A stretch of 64,000 bases of DNA, from the NCBI RefSeq assembly GCF_000981805.1, contig NZ_CP011132.1:3038001-3102000 (forward strand), given 5' to 3'. The position numbers and the translations under genes were made by a program. Of this stretch, positions 26,695 to 35,217 are shown in pieces. A model generated the notes under the pieces. That model had not been told where the DNA came from, did not search any database, and saw only the letters and a list, made by a program, of their open reading frames with translations. Source of the DNA: Citrobacter amalonaticus Y19 (lineage in GTDB: Bacteria > Pseudomonadota > Gammaproteobacteria > Enterobacterales > Enterobacteriaceae). Position 1 is the stretch's first letter. Each line of letters begins with the position of its first letter.

Positions 26695-26699
26695 GAATA

Positions 26700-27179
26700 T
26701 CATGGGGTCGTTTCGGTAGAGGGGGTTTCAACGCGAATCATATCGGGCGGGAGAGCAACATTAAGAATAACGGGTTGCCAGGCTTCGCGTGCGGCAAGTT
26801 TACGGGAATAACCGCGAGCAATCAGGAATCCGCCGACGCCACCGAGTATCGCACCGCTTAACGCCGCAAGATCGGAGCCAAACAGCACCTGAAAAAGCGA
26901 TGCGATGAGAAATAACCCCACCAGCGGCGACAGATAAACCAGCATGGCGGAACCTAGCAGGCTGCCTTCGGCAATCCCCAGTTCCACTTTCTGGCCTGGC
27001 TTAAGCGGCACATCGCTCGCCACGACAAGGGTATGCGTGGTCTGTGGCCCCAGTTTGTTCAGCACTCGGGTGCCGCAGCCGGCGCGTGAAGCACAACTGC
27101 TGCAGGACGCTTTCACATCGCAACTCACCAGCGCCTCGCCGTTTTGCCATGAAACCACAGTAGCCCACTCTTTAATCAT
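26700..27179 (-). CDS. rseC: RseC membrane protein, SoxR-reducing
   Basis: 159-aa inner-membrane protein. N-terminal soluble part has the cysteine cluster CSSCASRAGCG; two membrane helices follow (about 72-96 and 102-120). RseC belongs with the Rsx complex that keeps SoxR reduced and was named for a minor effect on sigma-E. The start overlaps rseB by 4 bp. Confidence 0.96.
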   Translation of the reverse strand: MIKEWATVVSWQNGEALVSCDVKASCSSCASRAGCGTRVLNKLGPQTTHTLVVASDVPLKPGQKVELGIAEGSLLGSAMLVYLSPLVGLFLIASLFQVLFGSDLAALSGAILGGVGGFLIARGYSRKLAAREAWQPVILNVALPPDMIRVETPSTETTP

Positions 27180-28132
27180 TGTGAGGCTCCAAACTTAATG
27201 GTGTCGGCAATACGCTTCGCAGTCTGCGGCGGCAATTCGCCCACGATGGTGATTTCCACGTTATCACGTACGCTGGTGCTCACCGTTCTGCGTCCGGTGC
27301 GCAGCATCTGATCGGTGCTGGCCTGAGTCGCCCGGTTTACGTTAACCGAAAAGCTAAACAAACCGTCGGAGTAGAGACGCGATTCAATCGGCATGTTGTC
27401 CATCGTTGGCAACGGTCTGCGGCCGCTGGACACTTCGCTAAACCCTTTCGGAAGCCAGGTTGGATTCCAGCTGAATTTCGCTTTTTCACCCGCCGGCACG
27501 GAAAGCAGCGGCGGCAAACTGGCTTTCGCCAGCGTCTGCATGCTGCTACCTACATCCTGATTCACGGTGAAGGCGATCACCCGGAATTGCTCTAACGTTT
27601 CGCCATCGCGATCGAGAAGATCGACCCGCATTGGCAACTTCGTTTCCGTATCCATCCAGACGATATAGCTGTAACGCGTACCATCACGCGCCACCACGCG
27701 AATCACTTCGCACAGGTGATCGGCAATACGGGTACGGCCCACCGCAATGAAATCATAGTAGGGGGCGAGACGTTTGAAATCGGTATAGATAAGCGATGGC
27801 AGGGAGTCAACGATGTAGTCCCCGTTCAGGGTGAACGGTTCGAGTCCGGGCTCGAAATAGCTGATTTCATTCCCTCGCTGGACCACTTCACGACGCGGGC
27901 CATCCATTTGCAGCAGTTGTGCAAGTGGACGATTTTCCAGGCGTGCATGGCGATAGCGCAGAGACTCAACGCCTTGTTTTGTAATGCTGACGAATGACAG
28001 CTCGTAATTGAGTGACTGGCTGGCCACGTTCATCTGCTGCAACAACGCCCCGGACGCAGTGTTGGCCGAGGCGTTGACAGAGAAGAACAGGCTACCCGTC
28101 ACAAGTGACATGGCAAACCAAAGTTGCTTCAT
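27176..28132 (-). CDS. rseB: RseB periplasmic negative regulator of sigma-E
   Basis: 318 aa. Signal peptide cleaved near residue 23 (VNASANTASG), then a LolA/LolB-like lipid-binding domain and a smaller C-terminal domain (SVNVNRATQAS). RseB binds the periplasmic part of RseA and shields it from DegS until it binds displaced LPS. Start overlaps the rseA stop by 1 nt. Confidence 0.97.
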   Translation of the reverse strand: MKQLWFAMSLVTGSLFFSVNASANTASGALLQQMNVASQSLNYELSFVSITKQGVESLRYRHARLENRPLAQLLQMDGPRREVVQRGNEISYFEPGLEPFTLNGDYIVDSLPSLIYTDFKRLAPYYDFIAVGRTRIADHLCEVIRVVARDGTRYSYIVWMDTETKLPMRVDLLDRDGETLEQFRVIAFTVNQDVGSSMQTLAKASLPPLLSVPAGEKAKFSWNPTWLPKGFSEVSSGRRPLPTMDNMPIESRLYSDGLFSFSVNVNRATQASTDQMLRTGRRTVSTSVRDNVEITIVGELPPQTAKRIADTIKFGASQ

Positions 28133-28782
28133 TACTGCGATTGCGTTCCTAAAGTTTGAATTCCTGGCACCTGAACAGCGGCTTGCTGTGTCTGTGCCTG
28201 CTCAAACTGAAGCTGTTCGGAGTGCAGTCGGCGTTGCAATTCGTAATCCTGCAACATAGCGTTGATCCGACGACGCTGCTCCTGTACCTGCTGCTGTTGC
28301 CCGCCGTTTGCGGTCGCATCAGAAGGTACTCCCAGGCTTACCGGGCTGGCTTTACCCATCATCGGCAAAGTATTAAAGACCGGCGTTTCAGGCTGCTGGG
28401 ACGTTTCAGATTGTCCATTATAGTGCTGGACACCAACGATAACTGCAAGCGATACGCACGCGGCAACGCCCATTTGGGTAAGTTGCGCGGCCCACGGACG
28501 CATTTTTTTCCAGAACGGCATGTTCTGCCATTGCTGCGGCGCAGGCTGGGCCTCTGGAATGAATGGCACCGTCTGACGTACCGGCTCATCTTCAATAGCG
28601 GCCATGACGCGAGCGGAAATATCGAAATGAAGAACCTCAGGTGTATCACCCCGCATTGAATCACGGATCAGATGATAGCCTTCCCAGGTTTTTTGCATAT
28701 CCGGGTCGTGAGCCAGCTCATTAAGCAACTCACTATCCAGCGTCTCGCCATCCATTAAAGCGGAAAGTTTTTCTTTCTGCAT
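28132..28782 (-). CDS. rseA: Anti-sigma-E factor RseA
   Basis: 216 aa. N-terminal cytosolic domain MQKEKLSALMDGE binds sigma-E; a single membrane helix spans about 103-119; the periplasmic part ends in a Gln-rich tail (QLQFEQAQTQQAA). The DegS cleavage bond Val148-Ser149 is conserved, as is the RseP-cut membrane region. I use the ATG at 28782; the frame extends upstream to 28848 but homology begins at MQKEKL. 31 bp after rpoE. Confidence 0.97.
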   Translation of the reverse strand: MQKEKLSALMDGETLDSELLNELAHDPDMQKTWEGYHLIRDSMRGDTPEVLHFDISARVMAAIEDEPVRQTVPFIPEAQPAPQQWQNMPFWKKMRPWAAQLTQMGVAACVSLAVIVGVQHYNGQSETSQQPETPVFNTLPMMGKASPVSLGVPSDATANGGQQQQVQEQRRRINAMLQDYELQRRLHSEQLQFEQAQTQQAAVQVPGIQTLGTQSQ

Positions 28783-28813
28783 GCCTAATACCTTTTCCAG
28801 TATCCCGCTATCG

Positions 28814-29389
28814 TCAACGCCTGATAAGCGGTTGAACTTTATTATCAATAGCTTCCCGCGCTCGGAAGATACGTGAACGCACCGTACCCACCGGACAATC
28901 CATGATAGCAGCTATCTCTTCATAGCTCAGGCCATCCAGCTCCCGCAAGGTTATTGCCATGCGTAAATCTTCCGGGAGGGACTCAATAGTACGGAAAACT
29001 ATCTGTCTCAGTTCTTCTGACAACATTAAGTTCTCAGGGTTCGAAATTTCTTTCAGCGCACCGCCACTTTCGAAGTTTTCTGCTTCAATCGCATCCACAT
29101 CGCTTGATGGCGGACGACGCCCCTGAGCCACCAGGTAATTCTTCGCTGTATTCACCGCAATGCGATACAGCCAGGTATAAAAAGCACTATCTCCCCGAAA
29201 CGAGTCCAGCGCACGATAGGCTTTAATAAATGATTCTTGCACCACATCGGGAACATCGCCCGACGGTACATAGCGGGAAACCAGACTCGCCACTTTATGC
29301 TGGTAGCGTACTACCAGTAAATTGAAGGCTTTCTGATCTCCCTTCTGGACCCGTTCAACCAGGACCTGGTCCGTTAACTGCTCGCTCAT
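28814..29389 (-). CDS. rpoE: RNA polymerase sigma-E factor
   Basis: 191-aa ECF sigma factor for envelope stress. Region 2 (DVVQESFIKAYRALDSFRGDSAFYTWLYRIA) binds the -10 element, and region 4 (LDGLSYEEIAAIMDCPVGTVRSRI) the -35. Start at 29389 matches MSEQLTDQVLVERVQ. The start codon overlaps the stop of the leader gene rseD (ATGA). Confidence 0.98.
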   Translation of the reverse strand: MSEQLTDQVLVERVQKGDQKAFNLLVVRYQHKVASLVSRYVPSGDVPDVVQESFIKAYRALDSFRGDSAFYTWLYRIAVNTAKNYLVAQGRRPPSSDVDAIEAENFESGGALKEISNPENLMLSEELRQIVFRTIESLPEDLRMAITLRELDGLSYEEIAAIMDCPVGTVRSRIFRAREAIDNKVQPLIRR

Positions 29390-29541
29390 CCGAGGTAAAG
29401 TCTCCCCAAACCAAATTTCCACGCGTTCGCGAAACGCCACTCCATTAGCTGCACTATGAGCAAGCAACAGGTTAGAGTGTCTCGTTTTTGTAAAGTTCCG
29501 TTACGCATCTGTTTTTTGTTTGTCATGTTGTAGACGGTCAT
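29386..29541 (-). CDS. rseD: RseD leader peptide of rpoE
   Basis: 51 codons from ATG at 29541 to a TGA overlapping the rpoE start (ATGA). The peptide begins MTVYNMTNKKQMRNG and ends FGLGRLYLG. E. coli has a leader gene of this length whose translation is coupled to rpoE. Stop-start overlap and matching length support the call; Cys-Cys and Trp content is consistent with a regulatory leader. The in-frame extension of rpoE to 29467 is a different frame. Confidence 0.82.
   Translation of the reverse strand: MTVYNMTNKKQMRNGTLQKRDTLTCCLLIVQLMEWRFANAWKFGLGRLYLG
29472..29499 (-). promoter_or_regulatory. Sigma-E autoregulated promoter of rpoE
   Basis: GGAACTT (29499-29493) and TCTAA (29476-29472) with 16 bp between fit the sigma-E consensus. 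It lies within the rseD frame, so transcripts from it lack a complete rseD. Confidence 0.85.
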
Positions 29542-29938
29542 TATCTCTCATTATAAGTCTACAGATTCCGAACAACGCACAATACCTTAAATAATTCGAG
29601 TTGCAGGAAAGCGACGACACCGTGGATCCCCGGGAGCGTACTCCAGTACGTGACTGGGGTGAGCGAGGAAAGCCAACGCACATGCAACTTGAAGTATGGC
29701 GGGTATATCTGTTTAGAAATGACCATAAACCGCGTGCAGAGTAACCCAATGGCCACTTTATTTCATCATCTAATCTGGAACTTACGGCCCGTCGCGCAAA
29801 ATGGATGACCAGACAGATATCCGTTTTGATCGCCCCGCCTTGTTTAGCCATTACAACACAATTGAAAATAAAACGTGCTGAATCGCCGATTGTGGTGCTA
29901 TGCTGGCCAAACAATGTTTAGTAAATTAAACAAAAATC
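29542..29938. other. Divergent nadB-rpoE intergenic region
   Basis: About 397 bp holding the distal rpoE leader and promoters, one boxC repeat (29590-29697) and the unmapped nadB promoter. The nadB-proximal stretch (29700-29938) shows no clear operator. A 137-codon minus frame here crosses the repeat and is rejected. Confidence 0.6.
29590..29697. repeat. boxC-type intergenic repeat between rpoE and nadB
   Basis: Reverse complement of the unit near recO: CGAGTTGCAGGAAAG, GGATCCCCGGGAGCG, GTGACTGGGGTGAGCG and CGCACATGCAACTTGAAG align in order with the copy at 21650-21770. Confidence 0.75.
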
Positions 29939-31561
29939 ATGAAAACCACTCCTGAACTTTCTTGTGATGTGTTAATTATCGGTAGCGGTGCTGCCGGACT
30001 CTCGCTGGCGCTGCGTCTGGCTGAAAAACACCAGGTTATCGTGCTGAGTAAAGGTCCTGTCAGTGAAGGCTCCACCTTCTACGCGCAGGGCGGGATTGCC
30101 GCCGTTTTCGATGAAACCGACAGTATTGATTCACATGTGGAAGATACGCTCATTGCGGGCGCCGGTATTTGCGATCGCCATGCGGTGGAGTTTGTTGCCA
30201 GCAACGCCCGCCCCTGCGTACAGTGGCTGATTGACCAGGGCGTGTTGTTTGATACTCAGATCCAGCCTAACGGTGAAGAAAGTTACCATCTGACGCGTGA
30301 AGGCGGCCATAGTCATCGTCGCATTTTGCATGCCGCCGACGCCACCGGCAAAGAGGTGGAAACCACGCTGGTCAGCAAGGCGCAAAACCATCCGAACATT
30401 CGGGTACTGGAACGCAGTAATGCCGTCGATTTAATCATCTCCGATAAAATTGGTCTGCCCGGTACGCGACGCGTCGTCGGAGCATGGGTCTGGAACCGGA
30501 ATAAAGAGGCAGTAGAAACCTGCCACGCGAAGTCTGTCGTGCTGGCGACGGGCGGCGCATCAAAGGTGTATCAATACACAACGAATCCGGACATTTCCTC
30601 CGGCGACGGTATCGCAATGGCCTGGCGAGCAGGATGCCGGGTCGCAAACCTCGAGTTTAATCAGTTCCACCCTACCGCGCTTTATCACCCTCAGGCACGT
30701 AATTTCCTGCTCACCGAAGCACTGCGCGGAGAAGGCGCCCATCTCAAACGCCCGGATGGCACGCGGTTTATGCCGGACTTTGACGCCCGAGGGGAACTGG
30801 CACCGCGCGACATCGTCGCCCGCGCTATCGACCATGAGATGAAACGTCTTGGCGCGGACTGTATGTTCCTCGATATCAGCCATAAACCAGAAGCCTTTGT
30901 GCGTCAGCATTTCCCGATGATTTATGAAAAGCTGCTGGGGCTGGGCATCGACCTGACCAAAGAACCGGTGCCCATCGTGCCGGCGGCACACTACACCTGT
31001 GGCGGCGTGATGGTTGACGACTTTGGTCGTACCGATGTGGATGGTCTGTATGCGATTGGGGAAGTGAGCTATACCGGCCTGCACGGTGCGAACCGCATGG
31101 CCTCAAACTCGCTGCTGGAATGTCTGGTGTACGGCTGGTCCGCGGCGGAAGATATCGACCGACGAATGCCTTATGCCCGTGGCGTCAACGCCCTGCCCGC
31201 CTGGGATGAGAGTCGCGTGGACAACCCCGACGAACTGGTCGTCATCCAGCATAACTGGCATGAACTGCGGCTGTTTATGTGGGACTACGTGGGGATTGTG
31301 CGCACCACCAAACGTCTGGAGCGCGCCCTGCGCCGTATCACCATGTTGCAGCAGGAGATCGACGAGTATTACGCCCACTTCCGCGTCTCGAATAATTTGC
31401 TGGAGTTACGCAACCTGGTGCAGGTCGCCGAACTGATTGTTCGCTGCGCGATGATGCGCAAAGAGAGCCGGGGTCTGCACTACACGCTCGATTATCCGGC
31501 GCTGCTGGAGGAATCAGGTCCATCAGTACTCTCGCCATTAAATGCTCACATAAACAGATAA
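29939..31561 (+). CDS. nadB: L-aspartate oxidase
   Basis: 540-aa FAD enzyme that oxidises aspartate to iminoaspartate, first step of NAD synthesis, with NadA next. Dinucleotide motif GSGAAGLSLAL at 16-26, active-site stretches AALRGEGAHL-like (EALRGEGAH) and AAHYTCGG, and C-terminal helical domain. Its 3' end overlaps trmN6 by 16 bp, convergent. An AT-rich spacer precedes the ATG; no strong RBS is seen. Confidence 0.98.
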   Translation: MKTTPELSCDVLIIGSGAAGLSLALRLAEKHQVIVLSKGPVSEGSTFYAQGGIAAVFDETDSIDSHVEDTLIAGAGICDRHAVEFVASNARPCVQWLIDQGVLFDTQIQPNGEESYHLTREGGHSHRRILHAADATGKEVETTLVSKAQNHPNIRVLERSNAVDLIISDKIGLPGTRRVVGAWVWNRNKEAVETCHAKSVVLATGGASKVYQYTTNPDISSGDGIAMAWRAGCRVANLEFNQFHPTALYHPQARNFLLTEALRGEGAHLKRPDGTRFMPDFDARGELAPRDIVARAIDHEMKRLGADCMFLDISHKPEAFVRQHFPMIYEKLLGLGIDLTKEPVPIVPAAHYTCGGVMVDDFGRTDVDGLYAIGEVSYTGLHGANRMASNSLLECLVYGWSAAEDIDRRMPYARGVNALPAWDESRVDNPDELVVIQHNWHELRLFMWDYVGIVRTTKRLERALRRITMLQQEIDEYYAHFRVSNNLLELRNLVQVAELIVRCAMMRKESRGLHYTLDYPALLEESGPSVLSPLNAHINR

Positions 31562-32283
31562 AATGCCTGGGTCAGCGCCGTATACCCTTCAGAGTAACGC
31601 TGATCCGGCCCACGAATCACCAGCCTGTCGCTAAAGCATTCTCCCTTCTTTGGGGAGAATGCCAGCAGCACCCGATGCGGTAATCGCGCCTGGGTTTCGG
31701 CAACGTCGGTGCGTAGCCGTAAATGCCAGCCCATATTTAACGCCTGCTGCGTAAAGGTATTGCCGATATTTTCCGGCAGCACGACGCACAAGAACCCCTC
31801 TTCCGTGATAAGCCCCGTCGCCGTCGTTAACAAAGCGGAATGATCCAGCATCGTGGTATAGCGCGCCTGTTCCCGCTGCGGCGTGGCGCACTCAACACCC
31901 TGCTCGTAATAAGGTGGGTTGCTGATGATAAGGTCATATTTGACGGTCTGGCGCGCGGCCCAGGGCTGAACATCTTCCGTCTGTACGGTCACCCGATCCG
32001 CCCACGGCGAGCGGGCAACATTTTCTTGCGCCTGCGCGGCGGCGTCGCTATCGAGTTCAACAGCATCGACGGTGACGCTTTCATCGGTACGCTGCGCCAG
32101 CATCAGCGCCAACAGGCCGCTGCCGGTACCGATATCGAGGATCCGCTTTACGCCCGCCACCGGTGCCCATGCCCCTAACAGAATCCCATCTGTACCCACT
32201 TTCATCGCACAACGATCGTGCGCGACAAAAAACTGTTTAAAAGTAAATCCATTACGACGAAGGACGGATGTAGACTGAGGCAT
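31546..32283 (-). CDS. trmN6: tRNA(Val) adenine-37 N6-methyltransferase
   Basis: 245-aa SAM-dependent class I methyltransferase. Motif I DIGTGSG at 50-56, catalytic NPPY at 122-125. It makes m6A37 in tRNA-Val(cmo5UAC), as E. coli YfiC does. Divergent from srmB with a 131-bp spacer. Confidence 0.96.
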   Translation of the reverse strand: MPQSTSVLRRNGFTFKQFFVAHDRCAMKVGTDGILLGAWAPVAGVKRILDIGTGSGLLALMLAQRTDESVTVDAVELDSDAAAQAQENVARSPWADRVTVQTEDVQPWAARQTVKYDLIISNPPYYEQGVECATPQREQARYTTMLDHSALLTTATGLITEEGFLCVVLPENIGNTFTQQALNMGWHLRLRTDVAETQARLPHRVLLAFSPKKGECFSDRLVIRGPDQRYSEGYTALTQAFYLFM

Positions 32284-32414
32284 GAATTAAAAACCTTGCA
32301 GGAAAAACGGCAACAGCACCAGGTGGAAACAATACCTGAGAAGCGATATCCATACAAACAGATGAAGATTGCAGCCGTAACGTCTATAATCAGCGCCCCA
32401 CACAGAGGTAGAAC

Positions 32415-33749
32415 ATGACTGTAACGACTTTTTCCGAACTTGAACTCGATGAAAGCCTGCTGGATGCCCTCCAGGAAAAAGGCTTCACTCGCCCGACCGC
32501 CATTCAGGCTGCCGCCATTCCGCCTGCGCTCGAAGGCCGTGACGTACTCGGTTCTGCGCCGACAGGCACCGGTAAAACGGCGGCGTATCTGCTGCCAGCG
32601 TTGCAGCACCTGCTCGACTTTCCGCGTAAAAAATCCGGTCCGCCGCGTATCTTGATCCTGACCCCGACACGCGAGTTGGCAATGCAGGTCGCCGATCATG
32701 CCCGTGAACTGGCCAAGAACACCCACCTGGATATCGCGACGATTACCGGCGGCGTAGCGTACATGAACCACGCCGAAGTGTTCAGCGAAAACCAGGATAT
32801 CGTGGTCGCCACCACCGGGCGTCTGATGCAGTATATTAAAGAAGAGAATTTTGACTGCCGCGCCGTGGAAACGCTGATCCTCGACGAAGCTGACCGGATG
32901 CTGGATATGGGCTTTGCCCAGGACATCGAGCACATCGCCGGGGAAACGCGCTGGCGCAAACAGACGATGCTGTTCTCCGCCACGCTGGAAGGCGATGCAA
33001 TTAAAGATTTTGCCGAGCGTCTGCTGGAAGATCCGGTTGAAGTCTCCGCGATGCCATCAACCCGCGAGCGTAAGAAGATTCACCAGTGGTATTACCGCGC
33101 GGATAACTTCGAGCACAAATTCGAACTGCTGAAGCACCTACTGAAACAAGACGACGCCACTCGCACCATCGTGTTTGTCCGCAAACGCGAGCGCGTACAC
33201 GAACTGGCTGAAAAACTGCGTCTGGCGGGGATCAACAACTGCTATCTTGAAGGTGAGATGGCGCAAGTCAAGCGTAACGAAGGCATTAATCGTCTTACTG
33301 ACGGTCGCGTTAACGTGCTGGTTGCCACCGACGTCGCGGCGCGCGGAATCGATATTCCAGACGTCAGCCATGTGATTAACTTCGACATGCCGCGTAGCGG
33401 GGACACCTATCTGCACCGCATTGGCCGTACGGGCCGCGCTGGTCGCAAAGGGACGGCAATCTCGCTGGTTGAAGCGCACGATCATCTGCTGCTGCTGAAA
33501 ATTGGTCGCTATATCGAAGAACCGCTGAAATCACGGGTGATTGATGAGTTGCGTCCAACTTCACGCGCACCGAGCGAAAAGATGACGGGCAAACCGTCGA
33601 AGAAAACGCTCGCGAAACGTGAAGAGAAGAAAAAAGAGAAAGACAAAGAGAAACCGCGCGTGAAAAAACGCCATCGCGATACCAAAAACATTGGTAAACG
33701 TCGCAAGCCGAGTGCGGCAACGACACCGCAGGAATCAAACGAAGAATAA
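32415..33749 (+). CDS. srmB: DEAD-box RNA helicase SrmB
   Basis: 444 aa. Motif I GTGKT at 51-55, DEAD at 157-160, SAT, and the HRIGRTGRAGR motif VI. A basic C-terminal tail follows (about 390-444; KKTLAKREEKKKEKDK). SrmB assists early 50S assembly with L4 and L24. Terminated by the bidirectional hairpin shared with grcA. Confidence 0.98.
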   Translation: MTVTTFSELELDESLLDALQEKGFTRPTAIQAAAIPPALEGRDVLGSAPTGTGKTAAYLLPALQHLLDFPRKKSGPPRILILTPTRELAMQVADHARELAKNTHLDIATITGGVAYMNHAEVFSENQDIVVATTGRLMQYIKEENFDCRAVETLILDEADRMLDMGFAQDIEHIAGETRWRKQTMLFSATLEGDAIKDFAERLLEDPVEVSAMPSTRERKKIHQWYYRADNFEHKFELLKHLLKQDDATRTIVFVRKRERVHELAEKLRLAGINNCYLEGEMAQVKRNEGINRLTDGRVNVLVATDVAARGIDIPDVSHVINFDMPRSGDTYLHRIGRTGRAGRKGTAISLVEAHDHLLLLKIGRYIEEPLKSRVIDELRPTSRAPSEKMTGKPSKKTLAKREEKKKEKDKEKPRVKKRHRDTKNIGKRRKPSAATTPQESNEE

Positions 33750-33752
33750 AAA

Positions 33753-33776
33753 AACGCCGGGGAAACCCGGCGTTTT
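33753..33776. terminator. Bidirectional terminator srmB/grcA
   Basis: AACGCCGGG gaaa CCCGGCGTT stem with A-tract before and T-tract after, lying between convergent srmB and grcA; it can serve both. Confidence 0.93.
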
Positions 33777-33793
33777 TATTTAAAGGTTAAGCC

Positions 33794-34177
33794 TTACAGG
33801 CTTTCAGTAAAGGTACGAGCGATAACGTCGCGCTGCTGCTCCGGCGTCAGTGAGTTAAAGCGCACGGCATAGCCAGAAACACGGATAGTCAGCTGCGGAT
33901 ATTTTTCCGGATGCTTAACCGCATCTTCCAGCGTTTCGCGACGCAGAACGTTAACGTTCAGGTGCTGACCGCCTTCCACACGGACTTCCGGTTTGACTTC
34001 CATCGGAATTTCGCGGTACTCAATTTCACCCAGTTTGCTGACCGCTACCACGTCGTCTTCAGCAAAACCGGCTTTAGCCACGATGCAACGCGCTTCGCCT
34101 TTTTCGCTGTCCAACAGCCAGAAGGAATTCAACAGATCGTCATTAGCGGCTTTAGTAATCTGGATACCTGTAATCAT
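33794..34177 (-). CDS. grcA: Autonomous glycyl radical cofactor GrcA
   Basis: 127 aa, homologous to the C-terminus of pyruvate formate-lyase. Radical Gly102 in RVSGYAVRFNSL. It replaces the broken radical domain of PflB after oxygen exposure. Start at 34177 fits homology; frame extension to 34243 is not coding. Two FNR-type sites lie upstream. Confidence 0.97.
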   Translation of the reverse strand: MITGIQITKAANDDLLNSFWLLDSEKGEARCIVAKAGFAEDDVVAVSKLGEIEYREIPMEVKPEVRVEGGQHLNVNVLRRETLEDAVKHPEKYPQLTIRVSGYAVRFNSLTPEQQRDVIARTFTESL

Positions 34178-34286
34178 TGTGATGCCTCCCCGGCAAATTA
34201 TTTGATTAGGGTTGGCCGGCTCGCGGCCAATTGGTAAAACCATTGTTGCTTGAGTGTATATATACCCCCCTGACCCCCTCGATTCA

Positions 34287-34353
34287 TTGATTTAAATCAA
34301 TAAAATCCACACACCAGGCAAGGTGATTGGATGATTTTATTGTTTTACATCAA
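34287..34353. promoter_or_regulatory. Tandem FNR sites upstream of grcA
   Basis: TTGATttaaATCAA (34287-34300, near-perfect) and TTGTTttacATCAA (34340-34353). Centres are 53 bp apart, the same spacing as the -40.5 and -93.5 sites described for E. coli yfiD (grcA). Fits anaerobic activation with tuning by the upstream site. Confidence 0.85.
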
Positions 34354-34494
34354 CTTACGCCATATGCGGATATAAACTTTTTACACAAATTTTCAACTTT
34401 ATTAAGTGCATAGCGCACATCGTCGCGGAGAGAATTTTGCGCCATCGAAAGAAGCAGTTAAGCTATGGCGATTGAAAATTCGCAGGAGAGCGAG

Positions 34495-35184
34495 ATGGCC
34501 ACTGAATTAACCTGGCACGATGTGCTGGCTGAAGAGAAACAGCAGCCCTACTTTATCAATACGCTGCATACTGTTGCCGGAGAGCGTCAATCCGGGGTAA
34601 CGGTTTATCCGCCGCAAAAAGATGTGTTCAATGCGTTTCGCTTCACCGAGCTGGGTGATGTTAAGGTCGTGATCCTCGGACAGGACCCGTACCACGGCCC
34701 TGGTCAGGCGCATGGTCTGGCGTTTTCCGTTCGCCCCGGTATTGCCACTCCCCCCTCGCTGCTGAACATGTATAAGGAACTGGAGGGGTCGATCCCCGGT
34801 TTCACTCGTCCTGCCCACGGTTATCTTGAAAGCTGGGCGCATCAGGGGGTTCTACTGCTTAATACGGTATTAACCGTACGGGCGGGCCAGGCGCATTCGC
34901 ATGCCAGTCTGGGATGGGAAACGTTCACCGATAAAGTGATCAGCCTGATTAACGAACATCGTGAAGGGGTAGTTTTCCTGCTCTGGGGCTCTCATGCACA
35001 GAAGAAAGGCGCGATTATTGACCAGAAACGTCATCATGTTCTGAAAGCGCCTCATCCCTCACCGCTCTCGGCGCATCGTGGGTTCTTTGGCTGTAATCAT
35101 TTTGTCCTGGCGAATCAGTGGCTGGAACAACGCGGCGAGAAGCCGATTGACTGGATGCCGGTGTTACCGGCTGAGAGTGAATAA
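34495..35184 (+). CDS. ung: Uracil-DNA glycosylase
   Basis: 229 aa. Removes uracil from DNA. Catalytic Asp64 in LGQDPYHGPGQAHG, and His187 motif HPSPLSAHRG. Start at 34495 is preceded by AGGAGAGCG; the frame's earlier start at 34465 is not conserved. Confidence 0.98.
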   Translation: MATELTWHDVLAEEKQQPYFINTLHTVAGERQSGVTVYPPQKDVFNAFRFTELGDVKVVILGQDPYHGPGQAHGLAFSVRPGIATPPSLLNMYKELEGSIPGFTRPAHGYLESWAHQGVLLLNTVLTVRAGQAHSHASLGWETFTDKVISLINEHREGVVFLLWGSHAQKKGAIIDQKRHHVLKAPHPSPLSAHRGFFGCNHFVLANQWLEQRGEKPIDWMPVLPAESE

Positions 35185-35214
35185 AAAAATGCCAGCGATT
35201 CGCTGGCATTTTTC
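35184..35214. terminator. Bidirectional terminator ung/yfiF
   Basis: AATGCCAGCG attc-type loop CGCTGGCATT stem, flanked by A-tract and T-tract, between the convergent genes ung and yfiF. Confidence 0.92.
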
Positions 35215-35217
35215 TTA

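Noticed and set aside
29501..29914. 137-codon minus-strand frame upstream of rseD
   Set aside because: It crosses a boxC repeat and has low-complexity, shadow-like composition.
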